Source: Pseudomonadota bacterium (GTDB taxonomy: Bacteria; Pseudomonadota; Gammaproteobacteria; Burkholderiales; Ferrovaceae). From it: 64,000 bases of DNA. This document shows, in pieces, positions 47,151 through 56,062 of this stretch. The DNA lies in assembly GCA_021796835.1 (NCBI GenBank), contig JAKABO010000001.1:1-64000 (forward strand), read 5' to 3'. The notes under the pieces were generated by a model that saw only the letters and a program-made list of their open reading frames with translations, was not told the origin of the DNA and did no database searches. The first letter of the stretch is position 1. Each line of letters begins with the position of its first letter. The position numbers and the translations under genes are program-made.

Positions 47151-47528
47151 ATGCGGCATTATGAAGTTGTCTTTATCGTTCACCCGGATCAGAGTGAACA
47201 GGTTTCGGCCATGGTGGAACGTTACCGAGGCCTGATCACGCAGGGCGGTGGGGCCATCCACCGTCTCGAGGACTGGGGGCGGCGTCAATTGGCCTATCCC
47301 ATCCAGAAAATTCACAAGGCGCACTACGTGTTGATGAACGTGGAGTGCGAACCTGCGGTTCTGGCCGAGCTGGAAAATGCCTTTCGCTTCAACGATGCGG
47401 TATTGCGCCATCTGACCATTCTGATGAAGGATGCGGTGACCACGCCCTCACCCATGTTGCGGGAAGAGAAACGGGCTCCCCGTGAAGATCGTGAAGTGGA
47501 GAGTGCAGAAGCCGCGACTCCTCGTTGA
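47151..47528 (+). CDS. rpsF: 30S ribosomal protein S6
   Basis: A 125-residue ribosomal protein that dimerises with S18 on the central domain of 16S rRNA. The sequence opens [18 protein letters not shown]. It contains [24 protein letters not shown] and [11 protein letters not shown], all family hallmarks, and has an acidic, charged tail. ATAAGGAGATGTT gives a strong ribosome-binding site. The stop overlaps the priB start by four bases (TTGA). Confidence 0.98.
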   Translation: MRHYEVVFIVHPDQSEQVSAMVERYRGLITQGGGAIHRLEDWGRRQLAYPIQKIHKAHYVLMNVECEPAVLAELENAFRFNDAVLRHLTILMKDAVTTPSPMLREEKRAPREDREVESAEAATPR

Positions 47529-47848
47529 ACCGCAATATCGTCGTAGTGAGCGGCGCGGTGGTGAAGGTCGAACCCCTGCGTTATACGCCCAGCGGTTTGT
47601 CGGTGATCGAAATGATTCTGCACCATCGGTCGGCCCAGCAGGAAGTTGGGCATGAGGTGATCACGGAATTCGAGATCAGAGTCTGGGTAGCCGGGGACAT
47701 GGCGCACCGTCTCAGTACACTTTGCGTCGGGCAGCGGTTGGTGTGTCGGGGCTTTTTGGCTCCCCCCAGTCGCCACAGCCGACAGTTGGTCCTGAGGGCC
47801 GATACTTACCAATTGATTGAAGGACATAGAGATCATGAGAGCGAATAA
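47525..47848 (+). CDS. priB: Primosomal replication protein PriB
   Basis: A 107-residue single-OB-fold protein related to SSB that bridges PriA and the DNA during replication restart. The sequence starts [26 protein letters not shown]. It carries [27 protein letters not shown] and [24 protein letters not shown], matching betaproteobacterial PriB. A TTG start overlapping the rpsF stop is the only sensible choice. It extends over the rpsR start by 14 bases. Confidence 0.93.
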   Translation: MNRNIVVVSGAVVKVEPLRYTPSGLSVIEMILHHRSAQQEVGHEVITEFEIRVWVAGDMAHRLSTLCVGQRLVCRGFLAPPSRHSRQLVLRADTYQLIEGHRDHESE

Positions 47849-48107
47849 AAAGGATGCCAAGAAGGATACCCGGGGTGGCAATCGCGGTGGGATGTTCCGC
47901 CGCCGCAAGTTCTGCCGCTTCACCGTGGAAAAGATCGAATGGGTGGATTACAAGGATGTGGAAATCCTGAAAGATTTCGTCAATGAGAACGGCAAGATCA
48001 TTCCTGCCCGTATCACCGGCACCAAATCCCGTTTTCAGCGCCAACTCGGTACCGCCATCAAGCGTGCCCGTTTTCTGGCCCTGATGCCCTACACTGACTT
48101 GCATTAA
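47835..48107 (+). CDS. rpsR: 30S ribosomal protein S18
   Basis: A 90-residue ribosomal protein, S6's partner. The basic N-terminal extension ([18 protein letters not shown]) precedes the core [48 protein letters not shown] follows, the diagnostic part. The ATG used lies ten bases after AGGACA inside the end of priB. A gap of 14 bp separates it from rplI. Confidence 0.97.
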   Translation: MRANKKDAKKDTRGGNRGGMFRRRKFCRFTVEKIEWVDYKDVEILKDFVNENGKIIPARITGTKSRFQRQLGTAIKRARFLALMPYTDLH

Positions 48108-48121
48108 GGAGAGGAAAGATA

Positions 48122-48568
48122 ATGGAAATCATCCTCATGGAGAAAGTGGTCAACCTTGGTCAACTGGGCGATATCGTCAAGGTCAAGGAAGGCTATGCGC
48201 GTAATTTTCTGATCCCCACAGGCAAGGCCAAGCGTGCCACGACCCATAACAAGGAAGCCTTCGAGGCACGCCGTGTGGAACTGGAGAGAGTACAGACCGA
48301 ACTGTTGGCCCAGGCCCAGGCGCGGGCCGAGAAATTGACCGGGCTGCGGGTGCAGATCGCCCAGAAAGCCGGGGTCGATGGACGTCTGTTTGGTTCTGTC
48401 ACCAATCATGACATTGCCACTGCCTTGCAGGCTCAGGGATTTGACACCCACAAGTCGGAAGTCCGGTTACCCAATGGTCCTCTCAAGATGATCGGGGATC
48501 ATGCCGTTGTTTTGGCCCTGCACAGCGATGTGACAGCGGACATCACGGTGGTGGTCGTGGCCGAATAG
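48122..48568 (+). CDS. rplI: 50S ribosomal protein L9
   Basis: A 148-residue ribosomal protein with the standard two-domain dumbbell. N-domain: [32 protein letters not shown] long helix follows from about residue 45 to 75. C-domain: [20 protein letters not shown] and a hydrophobic last strand [25 protein letters not shown] before the ATG is a strong ribosome-binding site. Confidence 0.98.
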   Translation: MEIILMEKVVNLGQLGDIVKVKEGYARNFLIPTGKAKRATTHNKEAFEARRVELERVQTELLAQAQARAEKLTGLRVQIAQKAGVDGRLFGSVTNHDIATALQAQGFDTHKSEVRLPNGPLKMIGDHAVVLALHSDVTADITVVVVAE

Positions 48569-48578
48569 TTCTTCCTTC

Positions 48579-49949
48579 ATGGACAGCGCGCTCGATTCCC
48601 TGCGGGTTCCGCCTCATAGCATCGAGGCCGAGCAGGCGGTATTGGGCGGGCTGCTCCTCGATAATCAGGCGTGGGACAAGATCGGCGATTTGATCGCCGA
48701 TTCCGACTTCTATCGCGAGGATCACCGGCGCATCTACCGCGCCATTCTGTTGCTGCTGGAGCAGAATCGCCCTGCGGATCTTTTGACCCTGTCCGACCAA
48801 CTGGGCCAACGCCAGGAATTGGAAGGCGTGGGCGGCATGGCCTATCTGGCGGCCATGGCCCAGAATACGCCCAGTGCCGCCAATATCCGGCGGTATGCCG
48901 AAATCGTGCGGGAACGCGCCCTGATGCGCAGTCTGGTGCAGGCGGGGACGGAAATCACTGAAAGTGCTTTCACCCCCTCGGGACGCTCCGCCCGTACCTT
49001 GCTGGATGATGCAGAAGCCAAAATCTTTCATATTGCCGAACATGGCTCACGGGGTACCCAGGGGTTTCGCCCCCTGAGCACTTCTCTGGCAGAAACCGTC
49101 ACGCGTATCGATGAACTTTACCGGGCCGGCAATCATGACCCGGTGACCGGAGTCCCCACGGGATTCGTGGATCTGGATAAAATGACGGCTGGTTTGCAGG
49201 CAGGGGATCTGGTTATCATCGCTGGCCGACCATCCATGGGTAAAACCGCCCTGGCACTGAACATGGCGGCACATGTCGCCCTGGGTCCCAAATTGCCGGT
49301 GGGGATTTTCAGCATGGAAATGTCGGCGGGGCAGTTGGCCCTTCGTTTGCTGAGTCTGCATGGACGCATCGATCAACAAAGTTTACGTACAGGGCGTATG
49401 CAACCCGAGGATTTCAGTCGTCTGACCCGTGCCTTGGGAGATTTGAGCCAGGCCCCTCTGGAGATCGACGAAAGTGCGGCCTTGAACCCCCTGGATCTGC
49501 GCGCGAGGGCACGTCGCCTGCACCGTCAGTACGGGGGCCTGGGGTTGTTGGTCATCGATTACCTGCAATTGATGTCCAGTTCCGGGGCAGGGGAGAACCG
49601 GGCCACGGAAATTTCCGAGATATCACGATCCCTGAAGGCCTTGGCCAAGGAACTCAAAGTCCCGGTGATTGCGCTGTCGCAGTTGAACCGCAGTCTGGAA
49701 CAGCGCCCCAACAAGCGCCCGGTCATGTCTGACCTGCGCGAATCGGGCGCCATCGAGCAGGATGCCGATGTGATCCTGTTCATCTACCGGGATGAGGTCT
49801 ACAACGAGAACAGTCCGGACAAGGGATCGGCGGAAGTCATCATCGGCAAGCAACGCAACGGTCCCATCGGGACGGTGCGTCTGACCTTCCTGAACCATTA
49901 CACCCGCTTCGAAAATTTCGCCCAGACGTACTCGGGCCGCCCATTCTGA
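48579..49949 (+). CDS. dnaB: Replicative DNA helicase DnaB
   Basis: A 456-residue hexameric 5'-3' helicase. The N-terminal domain has PPHSIEAEQAVLGGLLLDNQAWD. After a linker, the RecA-like domain has Walker A AGRPSMGKTALALNMA, FSMEMSAGQLALRLLS and Walker B LLVIDYLQLM. DLRESGAIEQDADVILFIYRDE completes the hexameric site. No intein is present. It follows rplI by 10 bp. The alr gene usually between dnaB and radA in betaproteobacteria is missing; radA follows directly. Confidence 0.98.
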   Translation: MDSALDSLRVPPHSIEAEQAVLGGLLLDNQAWDKIGDLIADSDFYREDHRRIYRAILLLLEQNRPADLLTLSDQLGQRQELEGVGGMAYLAAMAQNTPSAANIRRYAEIVRERALMRSLVQAGTEITESAFTPSGRSARTLLDDAEAKIFHIAEHGSRGTQGFRPLSTSLAETVTRIDELYRAGNHDPVTGVPTGFVDLDKMTAGLQAGDLVIIAGRPSMGKTALALNMAAHVALGPKLPVGIFSMEMSAGQLALRLLSLHGRIDQQSLRTGRMQPEDFSRLTRALGDLSQAPLEIDESAALNPLDLRARARRLHRQYGGLGLLVIDYLQLMSSSGAGENRATEISEISRSLKALAKELKVPVIALSQLNRSLEQRPNKRPVMSDLRESGAIEQDADVILFIYRDEVYNENSPDKGSAEVIIGKQRNGPIGTVRLTFLNHYTRFENFAQTYSGRPF

Positions 49950-49959
49950 GCACCCCCGC

Positions 49960-51324
49960 ATGGCCCGTGCCAAAAGTGTCTTCGTGTGTCGGGAATGCGG
50001 CGGGGAATCCCCGCGCTGGCAGGGCCAATGTCCCCATTGCCAGACCTGGAACGCACTGGCCGAGTTTCGGACCGGGGAGGGGAAAGGGCGCGCCCAACGT
50101 TCTTCTCTGACGCCTTCTTCCGTGGTTCAGCCCCTCCATCAGGTCAAGGCCGAATCCTTGCAGCGCTTATCCTCCGGACTGGCGGAATTTGATCGGGTCC
50201 TGGGCGGGGGATTCGTGCCGGGCGGGGTGGTGTTGCTGGGCGGAGACCCGGGGATCGGCAAATCCACCCTTTTGCTGCAATCCCTGGCTCAGGTAGGAAA
50301 ACAGCACGGAGTCTTGTATGTGACCGGGGAAGAATCGGCGGAGCAGGTGGCTGAGCGGGCGCATCGTCTGCAACTGTCAGGGGCTGCAGTGGACCTGTTG
50401 GCCGAAACGCGCCTGCAGGCAGTGGAGGCGGTCATTCGGCAGCACCAACCGCAACTGGTGGTCATCGACTCCATACAAACCCTGTACAGTGATGCGCTGG
50501 AAGCTGCGCCAGGCTCGGTATCCCAGGTGCGTGACTGTGCGGCCCAACTGACCCGCCTGGCCAAGAGCGGTGGTCCGGTCGTGATCCTGGTGGGACATGT
50601 CACCAAGGAGGGTACCCTGGCTGGCCCGCGTATCCTCGAGCATATGGTGGACACGGTACTGTATTTCGAGGGAGACGGCAGTTCCAGTTACCGTTTGATT
50701 CGCGCGATCAAGAACCGTTTCGGGGCCGTGAATGAATTGGGAGTCTTCGGGATGACCGAGACGGGTTTGCGTGAAGTCAGCAATCCCTCTGCCCTGTTCA
50801 TGTCCCGTCATGCCCAGCCTGTGCCCGGCTCCTGCGCCACAGTGACCCTGGAGGGCACCCGCCCTCTGGTGGTGGAGATTCAGGCATTGCTGGACGAGAG
50901 TCGATTGGGTATCCCGCGCCGGCTTACGGTGGGTCTGGAGCAAAATCGCCTGGCCCTGCTCCTGGCGGTGCTGCATCGCCACGCCGGGGTCTCCTGCGGG
51001 GACCAGGACGTTTTTGTCAATGCCGTAGCCGGGGTACGCATTGGCGAACCCGCTGCGGATCTGGCCATCTTGCTGGCCATCGTCTCCAGTTTGCGCAATC
51101 GACCTTTGCCGGCCGGTTGGGTGGTGTTTGGTGAAGTCGGGCTGGCAGGGGAGGTGCGTCCTGTCCAGCGAGGTCTGGAACGCTTGCGCGAGGCTGCAAA
51201 ACTGGGGTTTGCGGTGGCCCTGCTGCCCCGCGCCAATGCTCCCCGGCAGGCCCCGGACGGGATTCGTCTCATTGTGGTGGAACGGGTCGAAGAAGCGGTT
51301 CAGGCTTTCCGGGATGGGTCGTAG
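49960..51324 (+). CDS. radA: DNA repair protein RadA
   Basis: A 454-residue RecA-like branch-migration helicase. The N-terminal zinc finger FVCRECGGESPRWQGQCPHC is followed by Walker A GGDPGIGKSTLLLQS. The RadA-specific KNRFGAVNELG motif is next, and a C-terminal Lon-like domain begins near RRLTVGLEQNRLALLLAVLHRHAG. It acts in recombination intermediate processing. Its last 25 bases overlap the convergent SDR-like gene. Confidence 0.97.
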   Translation: MARAKSVFVCRECGGESPRWQGQCPHCQTWNALAEFRTGEGKGRAQRSSLTPSSVVQPLHQVKAESLQRLSSGLAEFDRVLGGGFVPGGVVLLGGDPGIGKSTLLLQSLAQVGKQHGVLYVTGEESAEQVAERAHRLQLSGAAVDLLAETRLQAVEAVIRQHQPQLVVIDSIQTLYSDALEAAPGSVSQVRDCAAQLTRLAKSGGPVVILVGHVTKEGTLAGPRILEHMVDTVLYFEGDGSSSYRLIRAIKNRFGAVNELGVFGMTETGLREVSNPSALFMSRHAQPVPGSCATVTLEGTRPLVVEIQALLDESRLGIPRRLTVGLEQNRLALLLAVLHRHAGVSCGDQDVFVNAVAGVRIGEPAADLAILLAIVSSLRNRPLPAGWVVFGEVGLAGEVRPVQRGLERLREAAKLGFAVALLPRANAPRQAPDGIRLIVVERVEEAVQAFRDGS

Positions 51325-52043
51325 CCACTCTCGCACTGGATGATTTCCCCGCTTCGTCCGCGACTGTCTGGTCCCAGCCAGTACCGGTAATGGGGCATGA
51401 GGGATGAAATGTTCGGCAGGGATTCCGGTATTTCGCCCGGATGGGTGCGATGGCGCATCGGAGAGGCGACGGGGCCTGGAATCAGAACATTGAAGCGCAG
51501 GTTGGGGGTGTCCTGATGCTCCTGGGCAAAGAGTCGTGCCAGGGCAATCAGGCTGGCCTGGCTCAGCCCGAATCCTCCCCAGTAGACATCCGGGGACAAA
51601 CCGTGTTGTTCGGCGGTAAACAGAACCGCTCCGTCCGGCGCCGCTTCCAGCAGGGGCAGACAGGCGCGCGTGAGTGCGAAGGGTGCGAACAGGTTGGTGG
51701 TAAAAGCTTTTTTCCAATGATCCAGTCTTTGCTGGGAAAGTTTGCTTAACCTTATGAATTGACAGGCACTATGCAGGATCCCATCGAGTCTGCCCAAAGC
51801 CTGGCCCAGGGTGTCCGCCAGGGCATCGAAACGGGAATCGTCGGCCTTGGCCAGATCGAAGGGGAGAATCACCGGCTGGGGGTGCCCGGCGGCGACGATA
51901 TCGTCGTATACCCCATCGAGACGGGATTCGTTGCGGCCGAGCAGGACTGTGGTGGCTCCCGCCGCCGCCAGGGCTCGTGCAGCATGGCGTCCCAGTCCGG
52001 AACTGGCGCCGGTGACCAGAATGACCCGATCATTCAATTTCAT
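51300..52043 (-). CDS. SDR-fold protein with degenerate catalytic residues (YciK-like)
   Basis: A 247-residue protein with an intact cofactor loop VTGASSGLGRHAAR at residues 11-24 and overall similarity to the YciK group. The structural asparagine remains in FTTNLFAPFAL. Where SDRs have Tyr-x3-Lys it reads WGGFGLSQAS, so tyrosine is phenylalanine and lysine is glutamine. The serine region reads LFTAEQHGL with no serine. Standard hydride transfer is therefore unlikely. GGAGG lies eight bases before ATG 52043. It is convergent with radA (25-bp overlap) and divergent from the hyf-like operon. Confidence 0.85.
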   Translation of the reverse strand: MKLNDRVILVTGASSGLGRHAARALAAAGATTVLLGRNESRLDGVYDDIVAAGHPQPVILPFDLAKADDSRFDALADTLGQALGRLDGILHSACQFIRLSKLSQQRLDHWKKAFTTNLFAPFALTRACLPLLEAAPDGAVLFTAEQHGLSPDVYWGGFGLSQASLIALARLFAQEHQDTPNLRFNVLIPGPVASPMRHRTHPGEIPESLPNISSLMPHYRYWLGPDSRGRSGEIIQCESGYDPSRKA

Positions 52044-52171
52044 GGTTGAAGCCTCCAATGTTTCCTGCGTCTGTCATTGTAATCCAGGCGAGGGCCTTTG
52101 CCGCATTTGACCCGGTCAGCCGGAAGCAGGAGTAAGATGATCTCAGTCATCGGGATGCGGGAAGAGATTTT

Positions 52172-52180
52172 TGTTATAAT
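52172..52180 (+). promoter_or_regulatory. Extended -10 promoter of the RHH/hyf-like operon
   Basis: TGTTATAAT is a perfect -10 (52175-52180) with the TG extension, set in an A/T-rich block (52165-52215) that contrasts with the GC-rich surroundings. No good -35 is seen, as allowed for extended -10 promoters. The leader would be about 35 bases. Confidence 0.6.
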
Positions 52181-52222
52181 CAAATATTATTAAAAACGAA
52201 TTCAATTTGCATTTCAGAGGCC

Positions 52223-52414
52223 ATGGAAAATCGCACGGCTCGTTTGAGCATTCTCATCGATCCCATCAAGAAGGAAATTTTTGAGGAGATCTGTCGCTTG
52301 CATGATCTGACGCCTTCCCAGGTGGTGCGCCAGATGATCCGGGAATTCATTCACGCCCGGGGTTCTTCCGAGCAATTGGCACGCATGCCGCGCAGCCGCT
52401 TGTCGCAGGACTGA
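52223..52414 (+). CDS. Ribbon-helix-helix (CopG/Arc-like) DNA-binding protein
   Basis: A 63-residue protein. An N-terminal strand (RTARLSILID) is followed by helix PIKKEIFEEICRLHDLT and helix PSQVVRQMIREFIHARG, the ribbon-helix-helix layout. It should bind DNA as a dimer through the strand. It has no toxin partner next to it; the next gene, 4 bp later, is hyfB-like and on the same strand. This suggests it is an autoregulator of the membrane-complex operon, but the target is inferred from position only. Confidence 0.75.
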   Translation: MENRTARLSILIDPIKKEIFEEICRLHDLTPSQVVRQMIREFIHARGSSEQLARMPRSRLSQD

Positions 52415-52418
52415 ACCC

Positions 52419-54440
52419 ATGACCTTGCTGCCCCTCGATCTCGTAGGACTGATCCTGACAGGGTGGGGCGGGCTGGGTTTGCTGGGGCTGGTACTGCCCG
52501 CCCGGTTGGGGCGGTCCCTGTTGTTTCCCCTGATCACGGGGTTATCCGTCCTCATGGCCGGGGCAGGGCTTTGGGCTCTGCAGGGGGGGGCACAGACTTT
52601 GGTCCTGCCCATCGGCTTGCCGGGTATGCCGTTTCATTTGCGTCTCGACGTTCTGTCGGCGTTTTTTCTGACTCTGCTGGGTTTGGCAGGAAGTGGGATC
52701 AGTGCTTATGCGACGGGGTATTTCCGGCGCATGGCAGAAACTCAAGCGGGCGATTTTCAGCGCCTGACCCTGCTTTATGCGTTTTTTCTCGCCAGCATGG
52801 GGATGGTGCTGGTGGCGGATGATGCCTACTTCTTCATGGTGGCCTGGGAAGGCATGGCACTTTCCTCCTACTTTCTGGTGACCACCGATCATGAGATTCC
52901 GGCGATTCGTGAGGCGGGTTTTCTGTATCTCCTGATGGCGCACCTGGGTGCCATCGCCCTGCTGCTGTGTTTTGGCTTGTTACAAAGCGGCGCAGGCGGC
53001 GATTATGCCTTTGCCACGCTCCGGCATCATTCCTTGAGCAGTTTCTGGTCAAGCGTGACGTTCTTTCTGGCATTGATCGGGTTTGGCGCCAAGGCAGGTC
53101 TGCTGCCACTCCACTCCTGGTTGCCCGAAGCCCACCCGGCAGCACCTTCTCCGGTATCGGCGCTGATGAGCGGGATCATGCTTAAAATGGCCCTGTATGG
53201 CCTGTTGCGGGTACTTTTCGATCTGCTTGGACAGCCCTTGTGGTGGTGGGGCGCGCTTCTGGTGGGATTGGGTTCCCTGACGGCACTCTACGGCGTGCTC
53301 TTCGCCGCCGTTCAATCCGATATCAAGCGGTTGCTGGCCTGGTCTTCCGTGGAAAACATGGGGTTGATTCTGAGTGGGCTGGGTCTGACCTTGCTGTTCC
53401 ATGGAGCTGGGCAAGAAACGGTTGCTGCCCTGGCCCTGGCGGCAGTGTTGTATCACGCCCTCAACCATGCTTTTTTCAAGGGCCTGTTGTTTCTGGGCGC
53501 AGGATCGGTGCTGCACGCCACGGCAGAGCGGAACATGGCCAAATTGGGGGGGCTGATCCGGGTCATGCCCTGGGCGGCGGGACTGAGTTTGGTGGGCATC
53601 CTGTCCTTGGCCGGATTGCCGCCTTTCAACGGGTTTGTCTCGGAATGGCTGTTGTTGCAGGCCTATCTGCTGCGCCCGGACCTGCCGCAGCCCTGGCTCA
53701 ATATGGTCCTGCCTTTGGGTGCCGCCGTGCTGGCATTGGTCGGGGCTCTGGCAGGATTTGCCATGGTCAAGTTTTACGGCATCATTTTTTTGGGGCAGGC
53801 ACGGGGTCTGGTGCCTGGTGAGGTACACGACATCGGTTTCTGGGAGCGTTTCGGGATGGGGTGGATGGCCCTGGGTTGTGTGTTGTTGGGCCTGTTTCCC
53901 AGTTCGGTCATCCTGCAACTGGATACGGTGACCCATGCGCTGGTGGGGCAGGGATTGGGGGCCAGTGCTGCCCGACACGGCTGGTTATGGGTCACCCCGG
54001 TCGCGGCCAGCCGGGCGAGTTACAGCCCGCTGATCCTGTTTGCCGTCATCCTGGTGAGTGTGGGTTTGACTTTTCTGGGGGTACGACGATTTTTTCATGG
54101 CCGTTGGCGGCGGGCTCCGGCCTGGGACTGCGGCTACCCCTTCCAGACTGCGCGCATGCAGGACAGTGCTGATGGGTTTGGTCAGCCGATCAAGCAGATT
54201 TTTGAATCATTCTTCGGCTTGTCACGGGAGATTCCCAGTCCCTTCGATCCTCATCCGCATTACCACAGCGAGGTGCGCGACCCCCTTTGGGCCCTCTGCT
54301 ACCTGCCGCTGGTGCGGGGCGTGGCCCGCCTGGTGAAGGTGGTGGGGGGGTTGCAGCAAGGGCGCATCTCCACCTATCTGCTGTTCAGTTTTACCACCCT
54401 GCTGGCCTTGCTGGCGCTTGTGACGGGGACCCGGCCATGA
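52419..54440 (+). CDS. HyfB-like proton-translocating antiporter subunit
   Basis: A 673-residue membrane protein of the NuoL/MrpA/HyfB family with about fourteen to sixteen helices. LRLDVLSAFFLTLLGLAGSGISAYATGYF opens the conserved core. MVAWEGMALSSYFLV carries the family glutamate. FGAKAGLLPLHSWLPEAHPAAPSPVSALMSG and SSVENMGLILSGLGLTLLF follow; lysines and histidines in these helices form the proton path. A soluble stretch near the C-terminus (WDCGYPFQTARMQDSADGFGQP) matches HyfB. It overlaps hyfC by ATGA. Acts in the inner membrane as a proton pump subunit. Confidence 0.9.
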   Translation: MTLLPLDLVGLILTGWGGLGLLGLVLPARLGRSLLFPLITGLSVLMAGAGLWALQGGAQTLVLPIGLPGMPFHLRLDVLSAFFLTLLGLAGSGISAYATGYFRRMAETQAGDFQRLTLLYAFFLASMGMVLVADDAYFFMVAWEGMALSSYFLVTTDHEIPAIREAGFLYLLMAHLGAIALLLCFGLLQSGAGGDYAFATLRHHSLSSFWSSVTFFLALIGFGAKAGLLPLHSWLPEAHPAAPSPVSALMSGIMLKMALYGLLRVLFDLLGQPLWWWGALLVGLGSLTALYGVLFAAVQSDIKRLLAWSSVENMGLILSGLGLTLLFHGAGQETVAALALAAVLYHALNHAFFKGLLFLGAGSVLHATAERNMAKLGGLIRVMPWAAGLSLVGILSLAGLPPFNGFVSEWLLLQAYLLRPDLPQPWLNMVLPLGAAVLALVGALAGFAMVKFYGIIFLGQARGLVPGEVHDIGFWERFGMGWMALGCVLLGLFPSSVILQLDTVTHALVGQGLGASAARHGWLWVTPVAASRASYSPLILFAVILVSVGLTFLGVRRFFHGRWRRAPAWDCGYPFQTARMQDSADGFGQPIKQIFESFFGLSREIPSPFDPHPHYHSEVRDPLWALCYLPLVRGVARLVKVVGGLQQGRISTYLLFSFTTLLALLALVTGTRP

Positions 54441-55384
54441 CGCCGGTAAACTGGTTGCTCCAGGGCGGGCAAGAGATTCTGGGCATTCTGCTGGCACCGC
54501 TGTTGATGGGCTGGGTGGGAATCTGGCGGGCCTGGTTGCAAAACAGGCGGGCCCCCTCCCTGATGCAGCCCTATCGGCAGTTATTCAAACTGTTTCACAA
54601 GGAAGTGGTCTTGGCGGAAACAGCCTCTCCCCTGTTGCGGGTGACCCCGTATCTCCTGTTCGGGTGCATGGGATTGACCGCCAGTCTGATTCCCATGGTC
54701 ATCACCGATCTTCCCCTGGCCGGTGCAGTGGACGTGATTGCTCTGGTGGGATTGTTGTCCCTGGCCCGGGTGTTTTTGGCACTGGCGGCCATGGATGTGG
54801 GGACGGCTTTCGGCTCGCTGGGGGCACGCCGTGAAATGCTGGTGTCCTTTCTGGCGGAGCCCGCACTCCTCATGGTGTTTTTTACCATCGCGTCCCTCAA
54901 TGCCAGTACTTCTCTGCGTTTCATGGTGACCGGATTCGCGGCGCGTGGATTTTATCTCTATCCCAGTCTGGCCTTTGCCGGGGTTGCTTTCCTGATGGTG
55001 CTGCTGGCGGAGAATGGACGGATCCCGGTAGACAACCCGGAGACCCATCTGGAACTGACGATGATCCACGAAGCCATGATCCTGGAATATTCAGGACGTC
55101 ATCTGGCCCTCATCGAATGGGCCAGCGCCCTGAAATTGCTGATCTATTTTAGTCTTGGCTTTGCGCTTTTCCTGCCCTTTGGCCTGACCGACAGTCAGCA
55201 GGGATGGGGGATCCTGGGGGCCTTGATCCTGTTTCTTCTGAAATTGACGGTAATGGGCGCAGGCCTGGCTGTGCTGGAAACCGTTTCGGCCAAACAGCGT
55301 TTGTTTCGCGTTCCAGAATATCTGGGGACGGCTTTTCTGCTGGCGGTCTTGGCCATTCTGTTGCATTACCTGCTGGGTTCGTGA
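54437..55384 (+). CDS. HyfC-like (NuoH-type) membrane subunit
   Basis: A 315-residue subunit with about eight helices that docks the soluble arm in hydrogenase-4 and complex I relatives. LLMGWVGIWRAWLQNRRAPSLMQPYRQLFKLFHKE is the NuoH-like loop. MVLLAENGRIPVDNPETHLELTMIHEAMILEYSGRHLAL carries the conserved acidic loop residues. ATG 54437 lies in the hyfB stop (ATGA). A gene start further upstream would lie inside hyfB. Confidence 0.9.
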   Translation: MTPVNWLLQGGQEILGILLAPLLMGWVGIWRAWLQNRRAPSLMQPYRQLFKLFHKEVVLAETASPLLRVTPYLLFGCMGLTASLIPMVITDLPLAGAVDVIALVGLLSLARVFLALAAMDVGTAFGSLGARREMLVSFLAEPALLMVFFTIASLNASTSLRFMVTGFAARGFYLYPSLAFAGVAFLMVLLAENGRIPVDNPETHLELTMIHEAMILEYSGRHLALIEWASALKLLIYFSLGFALFLPFGLTDSQQGWGILGALILFLLKLTVMGAGLAVLETVSAKQRLFRVPEYLGTAFLLAVLAILLHYLLGS

Positions 55385-55386
55385 GC

Positions 55387-56061
55387 ATGAGTCACTGGAA
55401 CCCGGCCCCCTTTGCACAGCAACTGCTCGATCTGTTTGCCTCGTTGCTGCTTCTGATCGCCTTTGCCATGCTTTCCCAGCGCCGCATCCTGACCCTGATT
55501 CACCTCTTCGCCTGGCAAGGACTGATCCTGACCTTGTCCATTGTGGACAGTGCCTGGCTGACGCATCAGCCCCATTTGTACTATTCGGCGGGCTTGACCC
55601 TGCTCACCAAGGTCCTGATCCTTCCCCTGCTGTTGCATCGCCTGATTCGCCGTCTGGACGTGGTATGGGACGTGGAAACCCTGATCAACATTCCCACCAC
55701 GATGCTGGTCGGGATTGGCCTGGTGATTTTCTCCTTCAACCTGGCTTTGCCCATCTCGCATTTTTCCAGCACCATCTTGCGCAATACCCTGGGCATTGCC
55801 CTGGCCAGCGTGTTGCTGTCCTTCATGATGATGATCACGCGCCGTAAAGCCGTGCCCCAGGTCATTGGTTTTCTGGCTCTGGAAAATGGCCTGTTCCTGG
55901 CGGCTACCTCGGCCACTTATGGCATGCCCATGGTGGTGGAACTGGGGGTGGCCCTCGACGTGCTGGTGGGCATGTTCATTTTTGGGATCTTCTTTTTTCA
56001 GATCCGCGAAACCTTCGACAGTCTGGATATCCGCCACATGGAAAAACTCAAGGAAGAATGA
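55387..56061 (+). CDS. HyfE-like membrane subunit (NuoK-related)
   Basis: A 224-residue protein with six to seven helices. The part beginning LLTKVLILPLLLHRLIRRL resembles HyfE. The later GFLALENGLFLAATSATYGMPMVVELGVALDVLVGMFIFGIFFF carries the NuoK-type glutamates ENG and VEL within membrane helices. It would complete the proton path between HyfC and HyfF. It begins 2 bp after hyfC and ends 1 bp before hyfF. Confidence 0.87.
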   Translation: MSHWNPAPFAQQLLDLFASLLLLIAFAMLSQRRILTLIHLFAWQGLILTLSIVDSAWLTHQPHLYYSAGLTLLTKVLILPLLLHRLIRRLDVVWDVETLINIPTTMLVGIGLVIFSFNLALPISHFSSTILRNTLGIALASVLLSFMMMITRRKAVPQVIGFLALENGLFLAATSATYGMPMVVELGVALDVLVGMFIFGIFFFQIRETFDSLDIRHMEKLKEE

Positions 56062-56062
56062 C

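Noticed and set aside
52223..52414. RHH protein as the antitoxin of a toxin-antitoxin pair
   Set aside because: No small toxin-like gene lies on either side. The neighbours are a convergently placed SDR-like gene and the hyfB-like gene.
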